Shown here: piece by piece, positions 1-7,769 of the stretch
How positions within the stretch are numbered: the stretch's first letter is position 1
Layout: each line of letters opens with the position of its first letter
NCBI RefSeq assembly: GCF_012516435.1
Contig: NZ_CP051216.1
Span: forward strand, 3,957,501 to 4,021,500
DNA from: Pseudodesulfovibrio sp. zrk46
Lineage (GTDB): Bacteria; Desulfobacterota; Desulfovibrionia; Desulfovibrionales; Desulfovibrionaceae
DNA length: 64,000 nucleotides
Direction: 5' to 3'
Notes under the pieces: model-generated
The model's input: only the letters and a program-made list of their open reading frames with translations
What the model was told of the DNA's origin: nothing
Database searches by the model: none
Translations under genes and position numbers: made by a program

Positions 1-869
1 CTGAAATGCAGTAGCTTGAGGGGGCCGAGACCTTGATCATGGTACATAGCCAACACTGCCGGATAATCGCCTTTGGCTGCGAAGTGGAACAATGTATCCG
101 CTGGAATGGGTCCGGCGACCTTCAGCCCTTCTTCTTTGGCTGCTTCAATGGCTGGGGAGATAGTCTTGATCTCCTCATCACCAATGCGGCCAGACTCTCC
201 AGCATGCGGGTTCAATCCACAGACTGCGATCTCCCCGTCCAGCTTCATGGCACGCACGAAATCAGCGGTCAGCCGCAAACAGTGCAAGATACGCTGACGA
301 GTCACCAATCCGGGAACATCCTTGAGACGGGGGTGCGTCGTTACCAAGCTCACACGCAGTTTGGGCGATTCGTGGTTGTGAGGATCGTGACCACACAGAT
401 GCATGCACACCTTGTCTGCCCCTACGCCCAATTTCTCAGCCAAGAATTCAGTATGTCCCGGGAACTTATAGCCAGCCTTCTGAAGCATGGCCTTATTCAG
501 CGGACAAGTAACGAGACCGTCAGCCACACCACTGTTCAGCAGCGATACGGCATCATCCAGACTTGCTCCGGCGGCCAACCCGCCTTCAACAACGGCTTTG
601 CCCGGAGGAAAGCCTAGTCTCGACAATTCCGGAGGTTCGAAAAGATAGATACCAGCGCCTTTGCCCTGTAATTCATCGAGTGAATCAAGTTTTTCATGGA
701 ACTGAGGCACGCCGTAACGATTCAACTCGCGCTTCAAGGCCACCTCAGGCCCGATGATTATCAACCGCTCATTGGCACGAGGTGTTTCATCGGCAAAATG
801 ACGCACCACAAGTTCTGGGCCCAACCCGCACGGATCGCCAAGGGTCATACAAAGGGTTTTCAGGGACAT
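1..869 (-). CDS. pdxA: 4-hydroxythreonine-4-phosphate dehydrogenase PdxA (C-terminus cut by window edge)
   Basis: PdxA oxidises 4-phosphohydroxy-L-threonine with NAD to the precursor that PdxJ uses in pyridoxal phosphate synthesis. Reading leftwards from the ATG at 869, the frame is open to the window edge (289 codons). The protein begins MSLKTLCMTLGDPCGLGPE, typical of the family. The metal- and substrate-binding stretches CPLNKAM (about residue 120), GHTEFLAEKLG (about 136), GLNPHAGE (about 216) and YHDQGLGPLKLL (near the edge) are all present. The family is usually about 330 residues, so roughly 40 are missing. The next gene upstream on the same strand (Nudix) ends 18 bases before this start, so the two are probably co-transcribed. 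Confidence 0.93.
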   Translation of the reverse strand, partial: MSLKTLCMTLGDPCGLGPELVVRHFADETPRANERLIIIGPEVALKRELNRYGVPQFHEKLDSLDELQGKGAGIYLFEPPELSRLGFPPGKAVVEGGLAAGASLDDAVSLLNSGVADGLVTCPLNKAMLQKAGYKFPGHTEFLAEKLGVGADKVCMHLCGHDPHNHESPKLRVSLVTTHPRLKDVPGLVTRQRILHCLRLTADFVRAMKLDGEIAVCGLNPHAGESGRIGDEEIKTISPAIEAAKEEGLKVAGPIPADTLFHFAAKGDYPAVLAMYHDQGLGPLKLLHF

Positions 870-887
870 AACCTGCAATCAACCTTA

Positions 888-1361
888 TTATTTTGCGTTC
901 AAACGACCATAGGTCATCATAAAATCATTCAATATATCGCCGTGATCAAAAGCCAATTCCGGCCACTCGTTCAACGGGAACACCTTTACTTTACCCGCAT
1001 CATCGCCCGCCTGAAGCTTGGCGATATCACGAGGCACACCAGTATACACTACGCTCATAGTGTGCTGACGAGGATCACGCTTCGGATCAGAGTAGACATT
1101 GAGTAATCCAGTCAAGACTACATCCAACCCGGTTTCTTCTTTCATCTCACGCACAGCAGCATGTTCGCAGGTTTCACCTGCGTCCACGAAACCTCCGGGC
1201 AACGCCCAGCCATACGGCGGATTCAGTCGCTCAATCAGCACCACTCCATCACCCTCCGGAGTTCCGTCAGGGACGAGAATCACGACGTCTACCGTCGGTG
1301 TGGGGTTGTGGTATCTTACTATCTCGCCGCCGCAATGAGGGCATGGTTCCTTGACTTCCAC
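888..1361 (-). CDS. Nudix hydrolase with N-terminal zinc-knuckle-like CxxC
   Basis: This is a Nudix-family pyrophosphohydrolase. The Nudix box runs from about residue 57 to 79 (GFVDAGE, then REMKEETG), with all catalytic Glu/Arg positions. A CPHC pair at residues 7-10 precedes the domain, as in Nudix proteins carrying a small zinc ribbon. I chose the GTG at 1361 because AGGAGTG lies 8 bases upstream of it. The frame stays open to a TTG at 1460, which would add 33 residues (including CTRGICC) but has no ribosome binding site. The substrate cannot be read from the sequence; NADH or ADP-ribose would be usual guesses. It lies between the histidine kinase and pdxA on the same strand. Confidence 0.85.
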   Translation of the reverse strand: MEVKEPCPHCGGEIVRYHNPTPTVDVVILVPDGTPEGDGVVLIERLNPPYGWALPGGFVDAGETCEHAAVREMKEETGLDVVLTGLLNVYSDPKRDPRQHTMSVVYTGVPRDIAKLQAGDDAGKVKVFPLNEWPELAFDHGDILNDFMMTYGRLNAK

Positions 1362-1481
1362 GCTGCACACTCCTGTGTCTGTAAAATCATAACCGTCCGG
1401 ACAGCAAATGCCACGGGTACAAAGTGGAATCCTTGTACCTGATGTCGCCCCAAAGGCCAAACACTATGAAGGGAAAAGCAA

Positions 1482-2957
1482 TCAATCAAGAGGCAGGGTA
1501 AAACAAAATGATGAGCCTTGACCGTAGACGCTCTCAACCCAGACACGACCGCCATGGGCTTCAACGATCTTCTTGACGATAGGCAGCCCCAATCCGGTGC
1601 TCGACTCACCAGCAGTTGGTTTCACGCTGGTCTTCTTAAAATTCTGAAAAAGCAATTCTTCCTCACCCGGAGGGATTCCCTGACCATTGTCGCATACGCA
1701 GACCTTGGCATGCCCGTCTTCCATCCCGAGGGTCACTTCGATCTTCGAATTATGAGGTGAGAACTTAATGGCATTGGTCAACAAATTGTCCATGACCTGT
1801 CCCATCCGACGATAGTCAAAGGCAAAATTCGGAACCTCTTCCACTGTAGAACCAATGGAGGTGGACTTACGTGAGGCGGCGAGAGAATGAATACGGCATC
1901 GTTCAGCCAACATATCGGCCAGAGCGGCTTCTCCCTTGAGCAGCTTGAGATTACCGGACTCAATAACTGAAATATCAAGCAGATCATTAACAAGTGAATT
2001 CATATGCTTGTTAGCTGAATGAATGTAGCTGATCATTTCGCGCTGTTCTTCGTTGATGGGACCGCACATATCCTCCAACAACATTTCCGAAAGCCCGTGA
2101 ATGCCATTGATGGGGCTACGCAAATCATGAGCGGCCATCCCTAGAAACTGATTCTTGACCTTATCAGCATCCTTGAGAGCACGGATCGTCTCAAGAACAT
2201 CAACATTATGATTCACTCGCGAATAAAACTCCTCTGCTTCAAAAGGCTTCGACAGGAAGTCATTCACGCCTGTCTTGAAAAAACGGGCAGCAAGAGAAGG
2301 GTCCCCAGCTGTTGAGATCGCAATAACAATCATCTCGGCCTTGCTATGAAGTTCTCTCAACTTCCTGGTCAAAGCCACACCGTCCATCCCAGGTAACTGG
2401 TAATCCGTGATTACCACAGTATATTCATCATTCTTCTCGATCTCCGCCAATGCACCTTCGGCATCGACGACATCAGCTACCTGAAACATCTGCTTATGAA
2501 GAAGCGATGAGAGATGAAAACGGAAGGAACCGGAGTCGTCCACCACCAGCACTTTGATATCCCTGTTTCGGGATAGGCGCTTAACATAATCAATAACATT
2601 CTCGACAGCACGAGCGTCCTTGACCACATAGTCGATGATGTCCTTGGACATCATTCGCTTACGAGTTTCCTCGGAAAAATCGGATGTAAACACGATGGTA
2701 GGAACCATGCGAGCACAGAAAAGATCTACTATTTCCCCTTCTGTTGCGTCAGGGAGGTAGAGATCGACTATGGAGAGAAATATATTACGGCTATTCTGCT
2801 TCAGATATGCATCAGCATCAGCGTATGAAGAGACAACATCAACATCATAGCCAAGCTGACTTTCGATGCAACGCTTGAGCTCTCGATAGACAACTTTGCT
2901 GTCTTCGACAATGAGAATTCGTGGAGCCAAAGGCTCATCCGATACTGCCACAGGCAT
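1482..2957 (-). CDS. Hybrid REC-REC-histidine kinase
   Basis: This is a 491-residue cytoplasmic two-component protein with no membrane segment. It has two receiver domains in series, with phosphoacceptor Asp at about D65 (VDLYLPD) and D185 (TDYQLPGMDG). A short coiled linker leads to a HisKA dimerisation domain with H277 (MAAHDLRSPINGIHG). The HATPase domain has an N box (DNLLTNAIKFSP), a G1 box (DNGQGIPPG) and a G2 box (GLGLPIVKKIVEAHGG). The order REC-REC-HK means its input comes from phosphotransfer, not from a sensor domain. REC1 lacks the usual MPxMDG after its Asp (it reads LYLPDATEG). The start could be ATG 2957 or GTG 2951; an AGGGGG sits better for the GTG. No dedicated partner lies next to it. 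Confidence 0.92.
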   Translation of the reverse strand: MPVAVSDEPLAPRILIVEDSKVVYRELKRCIESQLGYDVDVVSSYADADAYLKQNSRNIFLSIVDLYLPDATEGEIVDLFCARMVPTIVFTSDFSEETRKRMMSKDIIDYVVKDARAVENVIDYVKRLSRNRDIKVLVVDDSGSFRFHLSSLLHKQMFQVADVVDAEGALAEIEKNDEYTVVITDYQLPGMDGVALTRKLRELHSKAEMIVIAISTAGDPSLAARFFKTGVNDFLSKPFEAEEFYSRVNHNVDVLETIRALKDADKVKNQFLGMAAHDLRSPINGIHGLSEMLLEDMCGPINEEQREMISYIHSANKHMNSLVNDLLDISVIESGNLKLLKGEAALADMLAERCRIHSLAASRKSTSIGSTVEEVPNFAFDYRRMGQVMDNLLTNAIKFSPHNSKIEVTLGMEDGHAKVCVCDNGQGIPPGEEELLFQNFKKTSVKPTAGESSTGLGLPIVKKIVEAHGGRVWVESVYGQGSSFCFTLPLD

Positions 2958-3013
2958 TCCCCCTTTTCGAGGAGACTACCATGTCACTCAAACGGGAAAA
3001 ACCCCGTTATTTT

Positions 3014-3622
3014 CTATTTGGCGAGAGTTACGGAAAAGCCCTTGTCGCAGAGCATTTTCACGGTAACGGCCCCTTCACGGATGACTTCCAGACGATTGAA
3101 GCTTTTGACACGAACTACCGTGGAAGGCTTGCCACCCTTGGGCCACGGCGGATCCAAGTAGGTCGCTCCCACCTGCTCAAGCAAGTCAGAATCCAGATCC
3201 TCAGGCAAAGCTACCGGAGGTTTGCCGCTCAAATTGGCGCTTGTTGCAACGATAGGCTTTTTCATACGACGGGACAGTTCTGCCGCAAAGGGATGCCCGC
3301 TCCAACGTACAGAGGTGTAGCCTTCCTCATCAGATAAAACAGAAGGCAGTTCGGGAAGAGCTTTCACCAGTATGGAGAGGGGGCCGGGCCAAAAGGATTT
3401 GGCCAGCTCGGACAACATGGAAGGCTGCTCTTGTGTGACCAGCTTCAGCATGTCTATTCCACCGACAATCATGGGAAGCGGTTTTGACCCCGGTCTTCCT
3501 TTTATGTCGATAATCTTCTGACAAGCGGCCTCGCTGGTCGCATCGCAACCGAGGGCGTACAGGGTTTCGGTCGGGTAGACGACGGCTTCACCGTCGTTCA
3601 TTGCTTTGATCAAGTCGTGCAA
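3014..3622 (-). CDS. L-threonylcarbamoyladenylate synthase (Sua5/YciO/YrdC family)
   Basis: This 202-residue protein is a single YrdC domain. Family members make threonylcarbamoyl-AMP from threonine, bicarbonate and ATP, the first step of the t6A37 tRNA modification. Seen: the N-terminal AVVYPTETLYALGCDATSE signature, the basic substrate-binding stretch KGRPGSKPLPMIV, and PIVATSANLSGKPP, which lines the nucleotide pocket. The C-terminal Sua5 domain is absent, so it is of the short TsaC/YrdC type. I cannot exclude a YciO-like paralogue with another role. It stands upstream of the hybrid kinase on the same strand with a 56-base gap. Confidence 0.88.
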   Translation of the reverse strand: MHDLIKAMNDGEAVVYPTETLYALGCDATSEAACQKIIDIKGRPGSKPLPMIVGGIDMLKLVTQEQPSMLSELAKSFWPGPLSILVKALPELPSVLSDEEGYTSVRWSGHPFAAELSRRMKKPIVATSANLSGKPPVALPEDLDSDLLEQVGATYLDPPWPKGGKPSTVVRVKSFNRLEVIREGAVTVKMLCDKGFSVTLAK

Positions 3623-3735
3623 GTTTCCTCCCTTGCGAGCGTCAATCCACTGTAAAAGCCTGCAAACCTATTTGGACGATTATGTAGCCCCGAACAAGCC
3701 GTCTTTCAATTAAAAAATCACGCTAGAGCGAAAAT

Positions 3736-4326
3736 TTATCGTTCGTACCACTCTGCACGAAGTTGCGCCAACTCTTCTTCGCTGAAAGAAGGCTGGTCAT
3801 ACATACCAGCACGCTGCCGCTGTGTGGAAGCTTCGTAGAGAATGATTGCCGCGGCAACGGACACATTGAAGCTCTGCACCATGCCGAACATGGGGATATA
3901 AATTTCATCCGTCACCAACTCGGCTATTTCCGGCGCAGTGCCGTTGTGCTCGTTGCTCAAGATAATGGATGTGGGCTTGGTGAAATCGAAATCATGAACA
4001 GGTCGTGCGGTCGCGGAAAAACCGGTCCGAAGGATCTGCCCACCTCCCGCTTTCAACTGATCGACCATGGCAGCAGGATCAATGTGACGGGTTCGGCGAA
4101 TCCATTTCTTTGCAGAGGCGGAACTCTTCTTGCCTAGATCCGGCCACTGTGAAGTGGTGTAATAAAGATGAACATCGGATACTCCGAACGCATCACAACT
4201 GCGCAAAACAGCCGAAACGTTGTGCGGATCCCAAATGTTATCCATGACCAGAGAAAGGTCTTTCTGCCTCTGATCCAAAACGGCATCGATTTTCTTTTTT
4301 CTTTTTTCTGTAATGGTGCGTGACAT
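3736..4326 (-). CDS. SpoU/TrmH-family 2'-O-ribose RNA methyltransferase
   Basis: This 196-residue SPOUT methyltransferase probably acts as TrmH on G18 of tRNA. Motif 1 is NIWDPHNVSAVLRSCDAFGV (residues 30-49, with the catalytic Arg at 42). Motif 2 is IILSNEHNGTAPEI (121-134). Motif 3, which forms the SAM-binding knot, is IPMFGMVQSFNVSVAAAI (144-161). A basic N-terminus (EKRKKKIDAVLDQRQ) resembles the TrmH tRNA-binding helix. There is no L30e-like substrate domain, which argues against RlmB. Motif 2 has NEHNG where NExxG is typical, so it is intact. The exact RNA target is inferred. Confidence 0.85.
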   Translation of the reverse strand: MSRTITEKRKKKIDAVLDQRQKDLSLVMDNIWDPHNVSAVLRSCDAFGVSDVHLYYTTSQWPDLGKKSSASAKKWIRRTRHIDPAAMVDQLKAGGGQILRTGFSATARPVHDFDFTKPTSIILSNEHNGTAPEIAELVTDEIYIPMFGMVQSFNVSVAAAIILYEASTQRQRAGMYDQPSFSEEELAQLRAEWYER

Positions 4327-4564
4327 GGGAGGCTTGGTACCTGATTCCCATATGGTTTAGCAAGCCTTGGCCTCTCACCGATTTCCCAGAAGGCTCTCTC
4401 AGAAGAAAACACCACATCATTATGGAATTGCTAGTTTTTTACAAAAACGCATCCAATTATCGAGATTTATGTAACATTCTGCGCAAATAACATGCTATGA
4501 GAAAGGATATTCATTGAAGCTACTACCCACCCATTCAGAGGCATTATATTTTTCAATCAACATA

Positions 4565-4593
4565 TTGACAAAATTTCCGATTACATAAGAATA
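4565..4593 (+). promoter_or_regulatory. Candidate promoter of the cheY-like/Hpt-STAS/cheA-like operon
   Basis: The 307-base gap 4327-4633 between the divergent TrmH and CheY-like genes is AT-rich and has no gene I can support. It contains a consensus -35 TTGACA at 4565-4570, followed after 15 bases by TAAGAAT (4586-4592), or after 17 by AGAATA. Either could serve as a -10. I see no clear terminator or operator in the rest of the gap. Confidence 0.3.
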
Positions 4594-4633
4594 GGAAGTG
4601 CAGTCAGCAATACTGAGATAGACGGGGGAATGA

Positions 4634-5029
4634 ATGCGAGCGCTCATAGTCGAAGATGAATTTTTAAGCAGAAAGATACTTCGGTCATTCTTGATGACGC
4701 TGTTTGAAGTGGACATTGTGGTCAACGGTCGCGAAGCAGTTGAAGCATTCAAGCTGGCTCACACCGAAGGCAAGCCCTACGATCTTATCCTCATGGACAT
4801 CATGATGCCGGAAGTTGACGGGGTGGAAGCACTCAGCAAAATCCGCAAGATGGAAGCCGAGGAATCCCTTAAACCAAGAGCAAAAGTTATCATGACAACG
4901 GCTCTCGATGATCCTCAGACAGTACTCAAGTCATTTTATGACGGAGAAGCTTCTGCGTACATCGTCAAGCCAGTCGCCAAGGACAAGTTGTACAAAGAAC
5001 TCGAAAAACTCGGACTTTTGAATAAGTAG
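4634..5029 (+). CDS. CheY-like single-domain response regulator
   Basis: This 131-residue protein is a lone receiver domain. The acidic pocket is VEDE at residues 7-9, the phosphoacceptor is D55 (ILMDIMMPEVDG), the switch Thr is T88/T89 (VIMTTALDD) and the conserved Lys is K112 (IVKPV). There is no output domain, so it signals by binding partners. It is the first gene of a plus-strand operon: 8 bases after its stop comes an Hpt-STAS protein, then a CheA-like kinase, which are presumably its phosphodonors. It resembles the orphan receiver at 53531-53926 over the whole length (same size, both with VNG and PYDLI). GGGGG precedes the start. Confidence 0.9.
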   Translation: MRALIVEDEFLSRKILRSFLMTLFEVDIVVNGREAVEAFKLAHTEGKPYDLILMDIMMPEVDGVEALSKIRKMEAEESLKPRAKVIMTTALDDPQTVLKSFYDGEASAYIVKPVAKDKLYKELEKLGLLNK

Positions 5030-5037
5030 GACAGCTC

Positions 5038-5763
5038 ATGAGCGACGATCCGATGGTTGAAGAGTTCTTCTCTGAGCTCAACGACAAATACTATCCTCAG
5101 GTCATGGAAGGACTGGAGATGCTCGAGGGAGACGACCTCGCTGAGAGTATTGAAATCCTTGCACGCCCCCTGCACACCATCAAGGGTGTAACAGGGTTCA
5201 TGCCTGGCTTTGAACCTGCGTCGCATTTTACTCACAAGATCGAGGACTTCCTGAAAAAAGTTCAGGCTGGAGAAGTAGAGGCAACTTCAAGCAATGTCGT
5301 CCTCCTCTCCCGCGGTGTAAACATGATTTTTCAGGTGCTTGAGCAGTTGCGCGACGGCATCGACGACGATGAGGAACAGAATGAGATCCTCGACCTCATC
5401 AAGGAAGCCTCCAGTGTTGGACAAGATGAGTCGCAAAGTGTTGGCGCGGGTGTTTCCGTTGAGAATCGAGATGGCGTGACCATCCTCAGGGTCAAGGACC
5501 CACGGGTACATTTGGACACCCAGTTCAAACCTATCATGGGCGCAATCATGACGGTTGAGCCGGGAGACAAAATTCTTATCGATCTCACGGAAGTGCTGAC
5601 CTTCGGCTCCACCGCCTGGGCAGCTGTGGCCAGCATGGGCACCACATTCAAGATTGCAGCGTGCAACCTTACCCCCGATACGAAACAAACTCTCTACGGC
5701 TGGGGCTTTGATGCCACCATTGCCGTATACCCTGACGAAGACACTTATTTCACGACGCAGTAA
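5038..5763 (+). CDS. Hpt-STAS fusion protein (split-off phosphotransfer part of a CheA system)
   Basis: This is a 241-residue cytoplasmic protein with two domains. Residues 1-110 are a histidine phosphotransfer (Hpt) domain with the phosphorylatable His at H46 in HTIKGVTGFM, matching the HxxKG pattern. Residues about 145-241 look like a STAS/anti-anti-sigma fold (DGVTILRVKDPR, ILIDLTEVLTFGSTAWAAVASM). The following gene is a CheA-type kinase without a usable Hpt, 12 bases downstream, so this protein is probably its substrate in trans and passes phosphate to the CheY-like protein encoded 8 bases upstream. The STAS part may couple the phosphorelay to another protein, but its partner is not visible here. 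Confidence 0.82.
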   Translation: MSDDPMVEEFFSELNDKYYPQVMEGLEMLEGDDLAESIEILARPLHTIKGVTGFMPGFEPASHFTHKIEDFLKKVQAGEVEATSSNVVLLSRGVNMIFQVLEQLRDGIDDDEEQNEILDLIKEASSVGQDESQSVGAGVSVENRDGVTILRVKDPRVHLDTQFKPIMGAIMTVEPGDKILIDLTEVLTFGSTAWAAVASMGTTFKIAACNLTPDTKQTLYGWGFDATIAVYPDEDTYFTTQ

Positions 5764-5775
5764 ACAGGAGATTCC

Positions 5776-7452
5776 ATGCAGGACAATATCATCCAGTGCA
5801 TCGAAGAAATCGAGAAACAGATTCTCGACGTGGCAGCTACCGGACAGGACGCCGGGAGTGCTGTGGATGCGCTTGGGCTGTCACACATGAAGATCTCCAG
5901 CGCGGCCGTCATCGCGGTCCTCGACATGCTGACCGACGGCATCACGCCGGTAAACGACGACATTATCACCGCCATGCTGGGCATATGCGAAGCCCAGAAG
6001 CGTTTTCTCTTCGCTCTCAGCGGCCAGTTGGAAACCGGCACTTCCTCCATGGGCATTGTTGAATCCAAGCCCGCTCCCGAAGTAATTATTGAATCCGAGG
6101 AAGATGCTGCCAAGGCTTTCGATGATTCCCCCACTGCAACGGCAGAAGAACCAGAGGAAGCAGCAGAGCCTGTCGAAGAAAAGAAAGCCGAGCCGGAGAA
6201 AAAGCCTGCTGCCAAGGGCAAGCAGGAGAAGCCCGCACAACAGCAGGCCATTTCATCCATCCGCGTACCTACAGACCGACTGGACCGCGTTATCGAGCTG
6301 GTCGGAAAGCTCATGGTCACTTACGCTGTCATCGCTCAGGGAGGCACCTCCAACCTGAGTCAGGTGGCTTCTTCACTGCGCGAACTGGACAACGTCATCA
6401 GCCGACTCCAGAAGGAAGTTGATGCCATCAGACTGGTGCCGCTCAAACAGATTTTCATGCCCATGCACCGTTTGGTGAAGAGCCTCAGCCAAAAGATCGG
6501 CAAGAAGCTCGAATTCATCGTGCGTGGCGATGAACTGGCACTCGACAAGACCATTGTGGAAAGCCTTAACGAGCCACTTGTCCACCTCTTACGCAACGCT
6601 GTTGACCACGGTCTTGAGACGACGGAAGGCCGCGTGGAAGCGGGCAAGTCCGAGACGGGTAACGTCACCCTTTCCGCATGGCGCAAGGGCGACAGCGCAT
6701 TCATTCAGGTACAGGACGATGGTCGCGGTCTCGACCCCGATCGCATCCTTGCCAAGGCTCTCGAAAAAGGCATCGCCGAAGAAGGGCAGGAATACAATAC
6801 CGAGGAAATCCTCCAGTTCGTGCTTCAGTCCGGATTCTCTACCGCTGAGAAGATCACCGATGTCTCCGGGCGAGGCGTTGGCATGGATGCAGTGGTCAAC
6901 GCCATCCGTGTCACCCTTGATGGCGACATCACTATTGATAGCGAGCTCGGCAAGGGCGCCAAGTTCACCATCTCCATTCCCTTGGATCGCTCGGCCAACG
7001 AGGGTATTGTTGACGCTCTGGTCTGCAAGGTGGGCGGCGACACATACATCGTTCCCAGCCGCGACGTTGTCGAAATCTACATGCCGCGCAAGAACGAAGT
7101 AGTGGAACTGCCCGATGGACGAGAGACCGTAGACGTGCGTGGCGAAGTTCATTCGCTGCTCAGACTGGCCGATCTCCTAGACCTGGTACCGCTGGTAACG
7201 GACATCGAAATGGCTCAGGCCATCGTGGTTCGCGTAGGCGAATACAAGGCCGCCATTCTGGTGGACGAAGTGCTCCGCCAGCAGCAGGTGGTCATCACCG
7301 GCTTCACCGTACCAGTTGAAGAGATCTTCGAGGTGCCCATTCTCGGTTACGGCATGATGGGTGAGTCCGATGCTCTGGTCATCGATACAGAGGAAATGCT
7401 TCAGAATTTCCAGGCGCGAGTGCACATGGAAAACAAAGAAGCCTTGACGTAA
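5776..7452 (+). CDS. CheA-like histidine kinase lacking a functional Hpt domain
   Basis: This 558-residue protein has the CheA core: P3 dimerisation helix pair (residues 160-250), P4 HATPase (N box HLLRNAVDHG at 270-279, G1 DDGRGLD at 314-320, G2 GRGVGMDAV at 365-373) and a P5 CheW-like domain (about 411-545). The N-terminal 90 residues are helical and contain H37 (LSHMKISS), but not the HxxKG context that phosphate transfer needs. A low-complexity Glu/Lys/Pro/Ala linker follows (100-157). The working His is therefore most likely on the Hpt-STAS protein encoded just upstream. AGGAG precedes the ATG. No chemoreceptor or CheW gene is adjacent, so the pathway need not be chemotaxis. Confidence 0.87.
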   Translation: MQDNIIQCIEEIEKQILDVAATGQDAGSAVDALGLSHMKISSAAVIAVLDMLTDGITPVNDDIITAMLGICEAQKRFLFALSGQLETGTSSMGIVESKPAPEVIIESEEDAAKAFDDSPTATAEEPEEAAEPVEEKKAEPEKKPAAKGKQEKPAQQQAISSIRVPTDRLDRVIELVGKLMVTYAVIAQGGTSNLSQVASSLRELDNVISRLQKEVDAIRLVPLKQIFMPMHRLVKSLSQKIGKKLEFIVRGDELALDKTIVESLNEPLVHLLRNAVDHGLETTEGRVEAGKSETGNVTLSAWRKGDSAFIQVQDDGRGLDPDRILAKALEKGIAEEGQEYNTEEILQFVLQSGFSTAEKITDVSGRGVGMDAVVNAIRVTLDGDITIDSELGKGAKFTISIPLDRSANEGIVDALVCKVGGDTYIVPSRDVVEIYMPRKNEVVELPDGRETVDVRGEVHSLLRLADLLDLVPLVTDIEMAQAIVVRVGEYKAAILVDEVLRQQQVVITGFTVPVEEIFEVPILGYGMMGESDALVIDTEEMLQNFQARVHMENKEALT

Positions 7453-7479
7453 AGGCCTTACAGGACATAATACGTTCCT

Positions 7480-7632
7480 CCTCAGGTGTTTTGAACTTGA
7501 TAGGGAATCCCGTGAGACTCGGGAGCGGACCCGCCGCCGTGACGTTCCGATGAACTGCTTTCAATATGCCACTGGGATTATTCCTGGGAAGGCGAAAGTG
7601 GGAGGAACCAGCCGGAAGACCTGCCTGGGACG
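7480..7632 (+). ncRNA. Cobalamin (AdoCbl-type) riboswitch aptamer
   Basis: The leader of cbiK shows the conserved cobalamin riboswitch blocks in order: CAGGTGTTTTGAA (7483-7495), TAGGGAATCCCGTGAGA (7501-7517), GCGGACCCGCCGCCGTGA (7525-7542), the CACTGGG block (7570-7576), GGGAAGGCGAAAG (7586-7598) and the B12 box AGCCGGAAGACCTGCCT (7610-7626). Binding of a B12 coenzyme would be expected to switch the downstream CbiK/BtuCDF/CbiL genes off through the terminator at 7696-7735. Borders are approximate to about 10 bases. Confidence 0.93.
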
Positions 7633-7695
7633 TAATTGGTTTGCCGCGGTGGTACGTGGGCTTACCGCCACTGGCATAGAAGGGAAAAAACGGTT

Positions 7696-7735
7696 CCCCT
7701 TCCTCGAAAACGTTGAGGAAGGGGATTTTTTATTT
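7696..7735 (+). terminator. Rho-independent attenuator of the cobalamin riboswitch
   Basis: A perfect 10-bp stem (CCCCTTCCTC at 7696-7705, GAGGAAGGGG at 7715-7724) with a 9-base loop is followed by ATTTTTTATTT. It lies between the riboswitch aptamer and the cbiK start, so it is the likely expression platform: ligand-bound aptamer allows this hairpin to form and stops transcription. Confidence 0.9.
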
Positions 7736-7769
7736 CCCTCAACCGCCCTTCTTCCCTTTTGGAGGAAGC

